Source: Selaginella tamariscina
Taxonomy: Eukaryota; Streptophyta; Lycopodiopsida; Selaginellales; Selaginellaceae
DNA: 64,000 nt
Direction of reading: 5' to 3'
NCBI GenBank assembly: GCA_003024785.1
Contig: PUQB01000153.1
Location: 1 to 64,000, forward strand
The position numbers and the translations under genes were made by a program. Positions 47,204 to 58,921 of this stretch are shown here, piece after piece (position 1 is the stretch's first letter; every line of letters starts with the position of its first letter). The notes beneath the pieces were generated by a model, which had not been told where the DNA came from, did no database searches, and saw only the letters and a program-made list of their open reading frames with translations.

Positions 47204-47355
47204 CACTTTCTTTACACACGCTAATACACGTGTTTACATTAACACACACAATATATACACACCTAATACACACATTTATACTCAACCACTGTCTGTGTAA
47301 GATTAACATTGCTTATTAAATCCTGTAATTGCAGTAAAACGTACCATATTGTAAT

Positions 47356-47404
47356 GACAGCTTGGCCGAGTGGTCTAAGGCGTTGGATTTAGGCTCCAAT
47401 CCGG

Positions 47405-47435
<31 letters not shown>
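47356..47435 (+). tRNA. tRNA-Leu(UAG)
   Basis: 80 bases. GACAGCT/AGCTGTC acceptor pairs fully; TTGGA TTTAGGC TCCAA anticodon arm with TAG; long variable arm; box A and box B intact. No T4 run in the next 60 bases. Confidence 0.92.
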
Positions 47436-49129
47436 GTATTATTAAGTGTGTGCAACAACTATCTATGTCCCTGTTGCTATATTTCTTATAATGAAATTAA
47501 AATTTCTCAAAAATTTAAATTAATTTTTCATATGTATATTTAATTCAATAAGAAAAACACATCAAAAAGTTTAAAATATTAAAAAGAAACAATTAAAAAA
47601 AAAACTTTGTTTTTAAAAGAAGCATACTTGATAATTATTACTCAGCATTTATTGTACAAGGTATAATATTGGCGAGTTTTGTAAATCTTATCCAACTCTA
47701 CTTATATATACATAAGGTATAATAAACTCTGCATAAATGTAATTAACAAAATATAATTAAATTTTCACATGCTTATTTTAAATTTTGTTTAACTACTTAT
47801 CAATTTTCACCTATATGATATTTGATGTCTATAACAGCGTAAAACAATAATAAATTTTAATTCAAAACAAATTATATATTCATGAACTGGTCAGTTTTTG
47901 TGTTTGTGTGTGTGTGCATATCTGTATATGTAGGAACACATACGCCCCTGAGAGAGCAGCTATGAATAACACAAGCGACATACAGTGTGCATATGTATGA
48001 ACCTATAACAAACTGTAAACACAGCAGAGGAACACATATACACACACGTATATAAACTTTGAGACTATCTATCTATTTATATTTATTTATTTCTTATATA
48101 TAAATAAACTTGGTCGATTGCAAACAGCAGCGCCTATCTTGTTAAAACATTTAAAAAGTTTAAATTAGCTTTTCTTAAGTAGAAACCAATAAAAGAAGCT
48201 CCTTTTTAATCCACTAATTAACCTCATCACTACACGTATAATCTACATGGATTCGTCAGTATTGTGTGTGTGCGTGAACACACACATGCACACATTCACT
48301 ATATATAGCATACATTCATCTTAAACTCCTCAAGTTGGTAGCATTCATCAAAAGTTTTCTTACACACTGACGTGACCAACAGGTATGCACAAAGCTTGCA
48401 TGTTAATTAGAACCTGGGAATATGCCTCTCTGGAGTGGATTAAAAAAATTATATGTTTTTAAGTATTTTTCTTTTGTTTTGAACGGAGCTTCTTTTAATG
48501 GTTACTTTCAATGTTTTAAAAAACATATAATGTTGAAGTTAGTTTACTTAAACTAACTTTGAGAGAGGCCTTGTACTTGATTTAAGCTTCGTCTGTTCAT
48601 ATAATAAGTATAGTCTCATACAGATATATATCCATGTGCATATACATAAAAAATGTACATTAAATAATATAGACATTTAAACTTAACAACCATTTAAGCT
48701 ACGCGACTATTAAACTCTATGAGTAACACACACAATATTTAAAGAGAGTGCACATATACGTAAATAATGTATCTATTTATATATACATTCACTTATAATC
48801 TGACGTGCAATTGCATTAATCTCTTAGGTTTTTGTCAATGTCTTTCAAATCTATATATAATATGATTCATTTGTAAAATGACATGAACATTCTTAATTCT
48901 AATCTTATATATATAAGATTAATATTAATTAATAATTAATATCATTATATTTCTTAAATGTAATTACGCCAAGAACACAGATTGTCTCCTTATCAATTTA
49001 AAAAGTTTAAATTCTCAAAATAAAAGAAACCATTAAAAGCTCTTTTTAAAAAAGAGTCATACTTAAAAAACAATAATTGTTAATCCGTTAGTTAAACTTG
49101 TCAATTATAAATCAGATAACTAAGTGTAC

Positions 49130-49216
49130 AATCCATGCACTGCCTGATGGGAGGTATATTTCTATATTGTAATGATCCACATAATGTTCCCTTCTCACGG
49201 GCTTTGTCTAACTCCA
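49130..49216 (-). pseudogene. Terminal-exon relic (IPAGQ family)
   Basis: CACTGCCTGATGGGAGGTATATTTCTA...GATCCACATAATGTTCCCTTCTCACGGGCTTTGTCTAACTCCACCTGT parallels the exon at 51640-51795, but its frame is ruined. Confidence 0.6.
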
Positions 49217-49359
49217 CCTGTATATATACATACGAATAATCTGCTTCGTGGATTCGTCAGTGAGTGTGTGCATGTGTGTGTGTCACAAGACATGCATGTA
49301 TACATTATAAGAGTTTGAAAAGCGTATGTTATATATGAACAACATAAATATAAATATAA

Positions 49360-49363
<4 letters not shown>

Positions 49364-49445
<82 letters not shown>

Positions 49446-49470
49446 CATACATACATACATACATACATAT
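49364..49470. repeat. Compound microsatellite (TA)n(GA)n(CATA)n
   Basis: Three consecutive simple repeats, about 28, 50 and 28 bases. Nearby Ser-Leu open frames are artefacts. Confidence 0.9.
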
Positions 49471-50882
49471 ATGTATGTATTTATGTATGTATTGTGTGTG
49501 TGTGTGCGTGCATATGATATATAATATATTAATGATAATTAATATTTCGTATTGTTACATTTATTCATTATGTACATATGCTGCTATTTATTTCAACATT
49601 AAAAAAATAAAAGTTTTGTAAACATTAACTGACAGTATATCATCAATACACTTTGGATATATATTATTTAATATATGTATATTATAGATAAATATTACAC
49701 GTATATTTTCATATAAATATAGAGGGCGATTCTTAGATTTTGTCATATTTTTCATAGTTAGACACACGTATGTATGTGATAAGCATGCAAAATAGCCTGA
49801 CATTCTTAAGTTCATCAATATAAACAAAATTATATTAATCAGTATTTAAACGTTCAAAGAGAAAGTTATTAAAATGTCTTTAGAATTTTAAATATTTATA
49901 AATTGTTATTATAATTTGATAATTATGAAATGTTCTTGTACAGTTCACAATACTCTTTTCTTTTGTATTATTTTACTACTTTTTAATTAGTTTTGGATTA
50001 AATTAAAACCATAACATTAGCTTTGGATTAAATTAAAACTTAAGGAAAGAGAATAAATTTAAATTAATAACTATGAAATGAATTTACTGTTTGTGAGAGT
50101 TATATCTGTCTCCATAAATTAATACAAGGTTGTTATGAAAGATAAAATTATTTATGATTATGCATAATTAGTATTTGATATTAAAATATAAACACGTTTT
50201 TCTTAATATATAAAAAGATAAATTTTTATTGTCTAGAAAAGCTAAAGAGTATATTTTGTTGATTGGATACCTTAAGTTACGGCATTTTAATCTCACAGTT
50301 TGTATGATACGTGTACTCATGACTGCAATATGCGTTAAGTAAAATATTTTAGCAATCATATATCCTAACACATTAAAACTAATGTGTTAATACATTCATT
50401 GTGTGTGTGTGTGTGTGAGCCACACACACATAAGTAACAGATTGTTCTGTACTTATTTTTAGATTCAATGTATGCGTTTATACATGTTAATACGTATATG
50501 TATGTATAAAAGTGTATGTATGTATTTCTGCGACTGTATGTACACAAGCATGTGAGCGTGTGTGCGTGTGCATGCATCTGTTGTATGTATGTGCATATAC
50601 AAGTGCCGATACATGCATGTTATAAATAATTGGAAACTACTATTTAATCTTGTGTATGTGTGTGTATATACACGTGTGATAAATGTGTGTGTGTGTTAGA
50701 TGTATATTACATAACTTCCTAATTTGAGAGGAAGGGACTCTTTTGGTACTTGTTTTGGTCTCTGCCTCCATATACACACGCACACGCGGCACACGCGCTT
50801 GCACACCTAACAATTATAGATGTATACATACATAGATATATAATTTTATACACATGATATACTAGCAAAACAGGCTGTAAAC

Positions 50883-50931
50883 GACAGCTTGGCCGAGTGG
50901 TCTAAGGCGTTGGATTTAGGCTCCAATCCGC

Positions 50932-50962
<31 letters not shown>
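50883..50962 (+). tRNA. tRNA-Leu(UAG)
   Basis: 80 bases, same structure as the 47.4-kb gene; variable arm CCGCAAGGGCG. Identical over its length to 57662-57741. Only a TTT run follows. A CAA-rich leader (AGCAAAACAGG) lies just upstream, as is common for plant tRNA genes. Confidence 0.93.
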
Positions 50963-51639
50963 CCATTTCCTGTGGTGTGTTCACATCTTTGCACATTATT
51001 GACGTACATACTATCATGTGTGCTGTATTATCATAAATTTAAATAGTTTATAATTAAAATAATAAGAGAGAGTATTTATATTCTCTCTCTCTCTAACACA
51101 CACATTCCAGCATAAGAACTTCCACAAAAAACCAAGTAATATAACTAGACTATTTTAATGTTTGAATGAGCAATTCATGGATGGCTTTACATGTATTGTA
51201 CAAACTTGCATTGTAGTCAATGGATATTTATGAAACTAATAAGAATTTATATTATGATGCAAATTTAGGAATTCATAATAAAGGCTATATGAATATATAT
51301 TGACAAAAATAATAATAACATATATTAACAACAATTATGCAGATAAAACTTAAAAAGAGTATAGGGACTTAGAGCTACAGAACATTTAGATAGATAAACA
51401 CACACATGATACGTACACAGGTATATACACGATGCGTGTACATAAGTTAGTGATTTAAATGAACGTTTAAAAACCTGTTTACGGCTGTGCATTGTGCATG
51501 TTGGACCGTTGGATGAATACCATAGTATGACTGAAATGTTTCTAATGTATAGCTTTTATGCTTTTATATTTAATGAAATATGTACAGTCTCAGCAAACAC
51601 ACATGGAAAGGCCACTTAACCACTAATCAAGCTTAATCC

Positions 51640-51795
51640 TTAAGCAGTTTTATCACTTCCATAATCGAAAGAAGATGCCTGGAGTTTCCTCACAAGTTGG
51701 TAGCATTCATCACCCACTGCCTGACCGGCAGGTATATTCTCGAACCTCATAGATCCATAGAATATCCCTTCCTCACGGGTTTTGTCAAACTTCAC
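51640..51795 (-). pseudogene. Conserved terminal exon 'IPAGQ', intact frame
   Basis: After a CACAG acceptor the minus strand reads VKFDKTREEGIFYGSMRFEN, IPAGQAVGDECYQLVRKLQA, SSFDYGSDKTA and TAA: 51 residues without interruption. The copy at 58757-58921 is frame-broken, and several shorter relics lie at 36-49 kb. The clean frame and splice acceptor mark it as a real last exon. No upstream exon is adjacent in this copy. Protein not recognised. Confidence 0.65.
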
Positions 51796-51839
51796 CTGTG
51801 AAACCATAAAACACACTTATATATGTAACATCATGTATA

Positions 51840-51985
51840 GATAACATTCTCTCTCTCTCTTCTCACACACACACACACACACACACACATCTAGAAACAG
51901 TGCATCTCTCTCTCTCACTTTAACACACACACATCTACATCAACTTGTCATATATGTCTCTCACTCTCTCTCTTTATATTTAAAA
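51840..51985. repeat. (CT)n(CA)n microsatellites
   Basis: Repeated CTCTCTCT...CACACACA tracts followed by ACATCTAGAAACAGTGCATC; the paralogue at 58.97-59.17 kb has more repeats of the same motif. Confidence 0.8.
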
Positions 51986-52194
51986 AGAATTAAAGTAAGC
52001 AATGTTAGCAAATGCCATAAATTTAAAATAACTATATTATAATTTAATATATAGGTTTAATTAATTTTAATTTGAAGTAAAATCACATGAATTTTAAGTT
52101 TTATATATATTTAAAAAAATAAATGTGCTTGAAGTCTCCTTCCACAATCCTGTATAAGAAATATATACATACGTGTACGTGCGCGTGTGTGAGA

Positions 52195-52400
52195 GTATTC
52201 ATTTAGAAGTATCCGTGTATGTATACATGCCTATCCCTCTTATATGTGGCTACAGGCGTATTTATCTACATAATTCTCCATACATATAGATATATCTGTA
52301 CATGTAGAATCGTATACAGATGTAATATACGTAAATTATGTTACATATAGCCAAAATATAGTATGCCTGTACTTTATGCCTTATGACTTCACACATATAA
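52195..52400 (+). repeat. Dispersed repeat copy in block C
   Basis: Same family as 46685-46990, with an internal deletion joining ATGCCTAT to CCCTCTTATATGTGGC. Confidence 0.65.
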
Positions 52401-53279
52401 TAATAAATGAATCTTATTTATAGAAGTACCTACATATATATGTATGTGTATGTTGCATATGCTTATTTATGACCTTATTTTGTTCATGTCAATGGTGCGT
52501 CTATACACATATGTCTTATATATATAATATTAAGTAGTGGTTTCCAAATATAGTATATGCACATACATACAACAGTGCATGCAAACACGCACACACGCTC
52601 ATATGCTAAGACATATAATCGCAGAAAATACATACATACACTTTCTATACATACATATACGTATTGACATGTATGAACGCATCTAAATATAAATACATAA
52701 ACAATCTGTAATCCTATATAATAACTTATATATCTTATATATTTATAACATATTAAGTATTGCTTCTCCTCGTTTAAAACTGTGTTTACTTATTGTGCAT
52801 TTAACAAAAAATATAGTTATGCGATTTGTTTAATATAAATTAAAAACATGATACTTCGTGTTACAATTGGTATATTATTCATATGAAGAAATATAAGAAA
52901 CATTGATTGCAATGTTGAGTTTGAAATATAAGATGTTCATTGTTTGATACTTCAAACATGATCCTTCGTGTTACAATATATATACACTAAGTGTTTTGTA
53001 TTCATTTTGCTTATTTAGTAAGTCATTTCTACATAATATTTAATTTGAACGTTTTGTTGCAATTTAAAGTTGATATTGAATATTTAAAATGCTATACATA
53101 CGGTTTCAAAGACACTTAAGTATAATAGTAAAAGATGCACACATACGTACTTTTATATCCATACACACACAAACTAAAATCTCATCTATATACATGCAAA
53201 AGGGCATTTCATGTCTGCAGACGTACGTATGTAATGAATACTCCATGATAAACACGTGTCAGTTGCTGGTGTAAGATAT

Positions 53280-53442
53280 TATCCCACATTCATTAGTTTG
53301 GCTTCCAGAGTATAGATTATAAAGTGCCGTGTGAAACTTATTAATGAGTCCGTCGGCTTCAAGGTGAGAGTCAACCTGTACCATATTGCCTGAGGGCTGA
53401 TGTGGACATGTTTGATAATTGGGGTGTACCACGTCAGGCGGG
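53280..53442 (-). pseudogene. Exon 'PPDVVHPN', copy 1
   Basis: The minus strand reads IPPDVVHPNYQTCPHQPSGN, MVQVDSHLEADGLINKFHTA, LYNLYSGSQTNECGI without a stop. Homologous copies are at 60440-60582 (minus) and 4526-4700 (plus). Conservation of the peptide across diverged copies suggests a real exon. Not recognised. Confidence 0.6.
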
Positions 53443-53492
53443 ATAACCGAGCAGCGTCTGCCTTATTTGCACCGGTGAAGGGACCGCGGACT

Positions 53493-53688
53493 CTTTTGTG
53501 TTATTAACTTAATGTAATTTTAAATAAATATTAAAATGATATAAGAACAGCTTAATGCATTTTAGTAAGTATTTATCATAAATATTAAAACTTTTGTGTT
53601 ATTAACTTAATGTAATTTTAAATAAATATTAAAATGATATAAGAACAGCTTAATGCATTTTAGTAAGTATTTATCATAAATATTAAAA
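53493..53688 (+). repeat. 98-bp perfect tandem duplication
   Basis: CTTTTGTGTTATTAACTTAA...TTTATCATAAATATTAAAA occurs at 53493-53590 and 53591-53688 with no difference seen. Very recent, or an assembly artefact. Confidence 0.93.
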
Positions 53689-53740
53689 CGATTATATATT
53701 TACTTAAGGCGGTGTTATCAATGAGAAAACACTGGTTTAG

Positions 53741-53757
53741 GGTTTAGGGTTTCATTA
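53741..53757. repeat. Short interstitial telomere-type motif
   Basis: GGTTTAGGGTTTAGGGTTTC, plant TTTAGGG units; absent from the paralogous position at 60.59 kb. Confidence 0.7.
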
Positions 53758-53765
53758 AAATAATA

Positions 53766-53845
53766 CTAAACTCGAGGATTAAGAACTTTAAACCTGTGAT
53801 TGCTGCAATGTTTCAGTTCTTCCAACGAGAACAGTTCTGTATATA
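53766..53845 (-). pseudogene. Exon relic 'LEELKHCSNHRF'
   Basis: The minus strand reads SLEELKHCSNHRFKVLNPRV and stop; homologous to 21.7, 25.4 and 60.6 kb. An alternative frame gives the WKN...LEF reading. Confidence 0.5.
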
Positions 53846-54752
53846 TACATTTTGATGTACTTATATATACGTAGGCATGTATATATACGCGGATACTCTC
53901 TCTCACACACATACACACGCACACGCACACATGTATGTATATTGTATACAGGATTGTATACAAATACAACGCGGATGAGATATATATGCTCGAGGAAGAA
54001 ATCACGTGAAAAAGCATATTCACAGTAATATTCGTATGTGACCGAGAGAAATTCTCTTTAGTGAATCAGAAATTTGAATGTTCGCGCGAAAAATCTCTGA
54101 CGTATGCCTTAAAATTTAGAAATTATAATTTACGATGTATATTTTAAAACATATTATGTATATATATCTATCAAATAAATTAATTGAACATATAGTTATT
54201 AAAAATTTATGGCATTTATTAGCATTTGCTTATTTCATTTCTTTCAATTTAAGATATATATGTCTTTAGTTTAAAAACAAATCGAATCAATTGATTAAAA
54301 TATAATTTATTCTAATTTCTAATACAAATAAAATGATAACAAAATATTTTAATAATTTTTAAATAAAGGGATTGATTAAACATTATTGAAAATATCATAT
54401 AAAAATATTTTTTCTTCTTTTATTACTTTTTAAATTTATATTTATAATAATTAAAAAAGTGGTATGATTTTTTGAAGGTAAAAAATGTGATTATAAAATT
54501 TCAGTAATTAAACTAGTCACTGTTGTTAACTCACACATGGACATGCGTATATAAAATGAATACGATTTCTAATTAACACGTAATTATTTAATATTATCTT
54601 GTGTGTGCGTGTGTGCGTGTGTGCGTATTCTATATATGTTTACTGTGCTTCATCAGACTAATATTATCTGTGCGTGCGTGCGTCGTATATATATATATTA
54701 CTGTGCTGTGTGTATGTCGGATGACCTTACGGACTCGATATATTGTAAGTGC

Positions 54753-54787
54753 TGACAACTGTGGACTTGAACCCACGCCCTTGCGGT
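54753..54787 (-). pseudogene. tRNA-Leu 3'-half remnant
   Basis: The minus strand reads CCGCAAGGGCGTGGGTTCAAG and ends CCACAGTTGTC: variable arm, T-arm and acceptor end. Confidence 0.75.
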
Positions 54788-54789
54788 CA

Positions 54790-56600
54790 TTAATATATGT
54801 ATAGTTTGTAAATATGTATACTAATTATATATAGAATATTTCACCCTCACACAAGCACGCACATCCAATTAAATAGAAAATGCATATGAGAAACCTCAGA
54901 TGGTAGTTTTAATTATGTAAATTTTAAGGTAATAAAAGGCAATTGCTAGAAATCGTATCTAATACATTAAATATAAATTAAATAAAATGAATTTAAACTA
55001 GAAACTTTAGTTTTAATAAAGTTGGACTACATTCTTTTGTCAAAAAGGATTATCAAAACCGTTATTGTCTCGTATTTTTTGTTTTAAGCACTCCCCACAT
55101 TCAAATTTTCATTAGTATATTTCTTGAAAATTCGAAAGTTCGGGTTTAAAGAATGTACTTTTTTTAATCGAAAATAAAGAAATTTAATTTTCTTTTTTTC
55201 TTAAGGACCTTTGAGAATATATGTATATACATAAGTATAATCATATTTATGCATATAGATATATATATGATGACTTATTTTTTATATAGTCTCTTTTTCA
55301 TACATGTTAATATATAATTTTTGATTTATATAACAACGTTTCCTACGGTACTATAAATATATAATCGTTTTATTAAATACAAATTAAAATGTATTAAGCA
55401 ACTGTGAGCAAACAAACGTAGCAACGTTAATTATCACTTCATAACCTAAACTCTAGAAACTAAATTAATGAATGTGGGATAAATATTGCACCAGCAATTG
55501 ACACGCATAATAAAGAAATATTCAAAACACGCAAACATATACATATATGTTTGCAGAAATGCAAATGACCTTATGTATGTGTGAGATTTTAGTTTGTGTG
55601 TGTGTGAAGATATAAAAGTACATACATGTGCACTATTATAGTTAAGCGTATTTAAAATCTATAATATAATAAGCATACTTTAAGTATTAAATAAAATTAT
55701 AAAAAAAGAACAATTTAGAAAGGCTTATTAAATAAACTTATCAAATAATGATGTTGTTAAGTTTTAACTGCATTAAATAAATAATAAAGTTCTTATGCAT
55801 AACAACATTTATGTTAAATAAATTAGTCATTAATTAATAAATAAAAACAATATAATTATTATACGAGAAAGGTCTCCTAACTGTATTAAAATGAAATTAT
55901 AGTTTAGGTATGGTTTATATTATTAATCCATTTTATTTAAATAAATACAATTGTTATGTTAAATAGAAAAGTTAAATTGTTCAAACTCAATTTATAATAT
56001 ATAATTCTAGTAAATAACAAACTTGATTATGTGTCATATTTCCATTCTTACTATAAATATATTTATATATTGGTGTTATATATTGGTACTATTTCTGAGA
56101 AATGAATATGTAAATCACATAAATATGATTATGCTTATGTATATATATTAATGAGTGTGTGGGTGTCTATATATATATATATATATGCACAATTGAATGC
56201 TTGCATGTATGTTTGTTAAGTTGAGTTAGATTTATCAAAAACATATATTTAACAAGTTATAATATTATAAACACATAGTCAAACTAAATAAATATTTGTA
56301 TACATACGTGTAAAACATACGCATATACACAACATGTCGTAAATATACATTCAAATAATCGTACCTTCACAATCTATATGTAACTCGGCAGTTCGAACAA
56401 CTTATGAGAAAGACTGTACAAAAATCAAATATAAAAGCAAAATAGGTATTATTGTATAATGTCAAATCTTATAAAATTGTAACGCTTTAGACAGATAAAG
56501 AGAACCTACTGTAATTAATATTTTTATGTATATACATGTACATATTATATTTAATGGATGTGTGTGTGAGAGAGATTTAACCTTGTTGTGAACTTATTCC
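54790..56600. other. AT-rich part of copy 1 (block A)
   Basis: No gene. 56091-56125 is the empty-site counterpart of the TRIM insertion at 61827. Confidence 0.6.
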
Positions 56601-57661
56601 ATTGTATATACAAAGCGTTCTATTGTGTAAACATTTTAGTCATTCAACTTAAAAAGAGAACGTTATTAAAATGTCTTAGAATTTCAAATATTTATAAAAT
56701 TGTTTATTATAATTTGATAATTATAAAAAGTTCTTCTTGTACAGTTCAGAAACTCTTTTCTTTTGTATTATTTAATTCAAGTTTATTCTCGTCCCTTAAT
56801 CAAAAACTAATTTAAAGACTTTTAAAAAGTAGTAAACAAATATGAAATGAATTTACTGTTTGTGAGAGTTATATTTGTCTACATAACTTAGTACAAGCTT
56901 GTGTTGAAAGATAAAATTATTTACGATCATGTATAATTAGTATTTGATATTAAAATATAAACGTGTTTTCGTAATATATATAAAGGATAATCATTTTTTA
57001 TTGTCTAGAAAAGCTAAAGAGTATATTTTGTTGATTGGATACCTTAAGTTTTAAACGTGCGGTTTATTGGGGAGCATCTTACAGTTTTTGAGACTGCACA
57101 TATGCGTAAAATAGCACAAGTAAAATATTTTAGCAATCGTTATCCTAATACATTAAAACTGATGTGTTAAATGCATACACACACACACACATATATATAA
57201 ATGCACGTGTATGTGTGTGTGTATAAGCCACACACACACATATATTTCTATACTTATATTTAGATTCAATGTATGCGTTTTACATGTCAATACGTATATG
57301 TATGTATTTCTGCAACTGTACACAAGCATGTAAGCGTGTGTGCGTGTGCATGCATCTGTTGTATGTATGTGTATATACGAGTGCCGATACATGATATGTT
57401 ATAAATATTTGGAAACTACTATTTAATATTGTGTACGTGTGTGTATATACGGGTGTGATAAGTGTGTGTGTGTGTTATATGTACATTACATAACTTCCCA
57501 ATTTGAGAAGAAAGGAATCTTTTGGTACTTGTTGTGGTCTCTGCTCATAAAACTTGTCCATATATACACGCACACGCGGCACACGCTCGTGCACACCTAA
57601 CAATTATAGATTTATACATACATAGATATATAATGATATATTAGCAAAACATGCTGTAAAC

Positions 57662-57710
57662 GACAGCTTGGCCGAGTGGTCTAAGGCGTTGGATTTAGGC
57701 TCCAATCCGC

Positions 57711-57741
<31 letters not shown>
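57662..57741 (+). tRNA. tRNA-Leu(UAG)
   Basis: 80 bases, sequence-identical to 50883-50962, with the same leader (GCAAAACATGCTGTAAAC). No T4 run in the next 40 bases. Confidence 0.93.
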
Positions 57742-57784
57742 TCAGTTCCTGTTGTGTGTTCACATGTTGACACACACTTATGCA

Positions 57785-58165
57785 TATATATATAGAGAGA
57801 GAACAGAGTATTTGCATTCTCTCTCTCTCTCTCACACACACGCGCATCCTATAGAGAGAGAGCAGAGTATTTGCATTCTCTCTCTCTCTCACACACACTT
57901 ATGCATATATTATAGAGAGAGAACAGAGTATTTGCATTCTCTCTCTCACACACACACATCCTAGCATAAGAAACTTCCACAAAAAACGCAGAGTATTTGC
58001 ATTCTCTCTCTCTCTCTCTCAACACACAACCATCCTAGCATAAGAAACTTCCACAAAAAACGAAGTAATATAACTAGACTACATTAATGTTTGAATGAGC
58101 AATTCATGGATGGCATATATATAGAGAGAGCAGAGTATTTGCATTCTCTCTCTCACACACACACA
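57785..58165. repeat. Hairpin-forming minisatellite, five to six units
   Basis: Units of GAGAGAGCAGAGTATTTGCATTCTCTCTCTC, each a GA-arm and CT-arm inverted repeat around ACAGAGTATTTGCAT, followed by (CA)n. Units near 57795, 57853, 57913, 57985 and 58120. The last two are joined to a duplicated CATCCTAGCATAAGAAACTT...GAGCAATTCATGGATGGC segment. The paralogue at 51065-51095 has one unit. Confidence 0.8.
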
Positions 58166-58756
58166 TCCTAGCATAAGAAACTTCCACAAAAAACGAAGTA
58201 ATATAACTAGGCTACATTAATGTTTGAATGAGCAATTCATGGATGGCTTTACATGTATTGTACAAACTAGCTAAGAGAGTCGACAACTTATTAGGTGCTC
58301 TTATATGAGATTTAACTGAAGAGACGTTAATTATAACATATTTAACTGACAGGAGAAACCCAAGAACTGCATTGTAGTCAATGGATATGTATGAAACTAA
58401 TAAGAATTTATATTATGGTGCAAATCTAGGAATTTATAATAAAGGCTATCTGAATATATATTGACAAAAACAATAATAACATATAGTTATGCGGATAAAA
58501 CTTAAAAAAGAGTATAGGGACATTTAGATAGATAACACACACACATCAGGTATATATACGATGCGTGTACATAAGTTACTGACGTTTAAAAACCTGTTTA
58601 CGGCTGTGCATTGTGCATGTTGGACCGTTGGATGAGTACCATAGTATGACTGAAATGTTTCTAATGTATAGCTTTTATGCTTTTATATTTGATGAAATAT
58701 GCAAACGCATGTTGTAAACACATGGAAAGGCCACTTAACCACTAATCGAGCTTAAT

Positions 58757-58921
58757 CCTTAGTTTTATCACTTCCATAATCGAAAGAAGATGCCTGGAGT
58801 TTCCTCACAAGTTGGTAGCATTCATCAAGAAGATCGCCTGACCGGCAGGTATATTCCCGGATCTTAGTGATTCATAGAATATCCCTTCCTCACGGGCTTT
58901 GTCAATCTCATCTAACTTCAC
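58757..58921 (-). pseudogene. Terminal exon 'IPAGQ', copy 2, frame-broken
   Basis: Reads VKLDEIDKAREEGIFYESLR and SGNIPAGQAI, then shifts frame before CYQLVRKLQ. It has three codons (DEI) that 51640-51795 lacks, so neither copy is simply ancestral. Confidence 0.65.

Larger units (their letters stand above)
47140..47440 (+). repeat. tRNA-bearing tandem duplication, unit 2
   Basis: Second unit, about 1.2 kb after the first. Contains the remnant at 47170-47203 and the complete tRNA at 47356-47435. Confidence 0.85.
34700..49850. repeat. Degenerate array of related blocks (~1-2.5 kb spacing)
   Basis: One order of short motifs recurs, usually plus strand. It runs: ACATTCTTAATTATAATCTT; ATTATATTTCTTAAATGTAA(A)TTAAAC; AAAAGTTTAAAT; AAACCATTAAAAGCTC(T)TTTT; TTATTAATCCACTAATTAAACT(C/T)(A/G)TCAA; ATAAATACACACGCATAAT; TGCATGGATTCGTCAGT. 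Starts of the clearest copies lie near 35.68, 36.65, 37.53, 40.33, 40.72, 43.65, 48.06 and 48.88 kb. No intact gene lies in these copies. The array contains tRNA-Leu genes, exon relics and one MITE, listed separately. Confidence 0.7.
49855..56640. repeat. Segmental tandem duplication, copy 1 (~6.8 kb)
   Basis: Block order: B (49.86-50.70), tRNA-Leu (50.88), C with terminal exon (51.1-52.7), D (52.84-53.45), E (54.03-54.37), tRNA remnant (54.75), A (55.44-56.6). The same order recurs at 56.64-62.74 kb, and B again at 62.74 kb. Confidence 0.88.

Noticed and set aside
53741-53757. Chromosome end or telomere fusion
   Set aside because: Only two to three TTTAGGG units here and two at 13.7 kb.
38740-57741. 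tRNA-derived SINE family as the explanation of the tRNA-Leu copies
   Set aside because: Copies end at the tRNA acceptor without a shared SINE body or A/T tail; the shared flanks extend on both sides, which fits segmental duplication.
57668-57964. 98-codon open frame covering tRNA-Leu and the minisatellite
   Set aside because: Half is the tRNA, half is repeat-encoded Ser-Leu-His.
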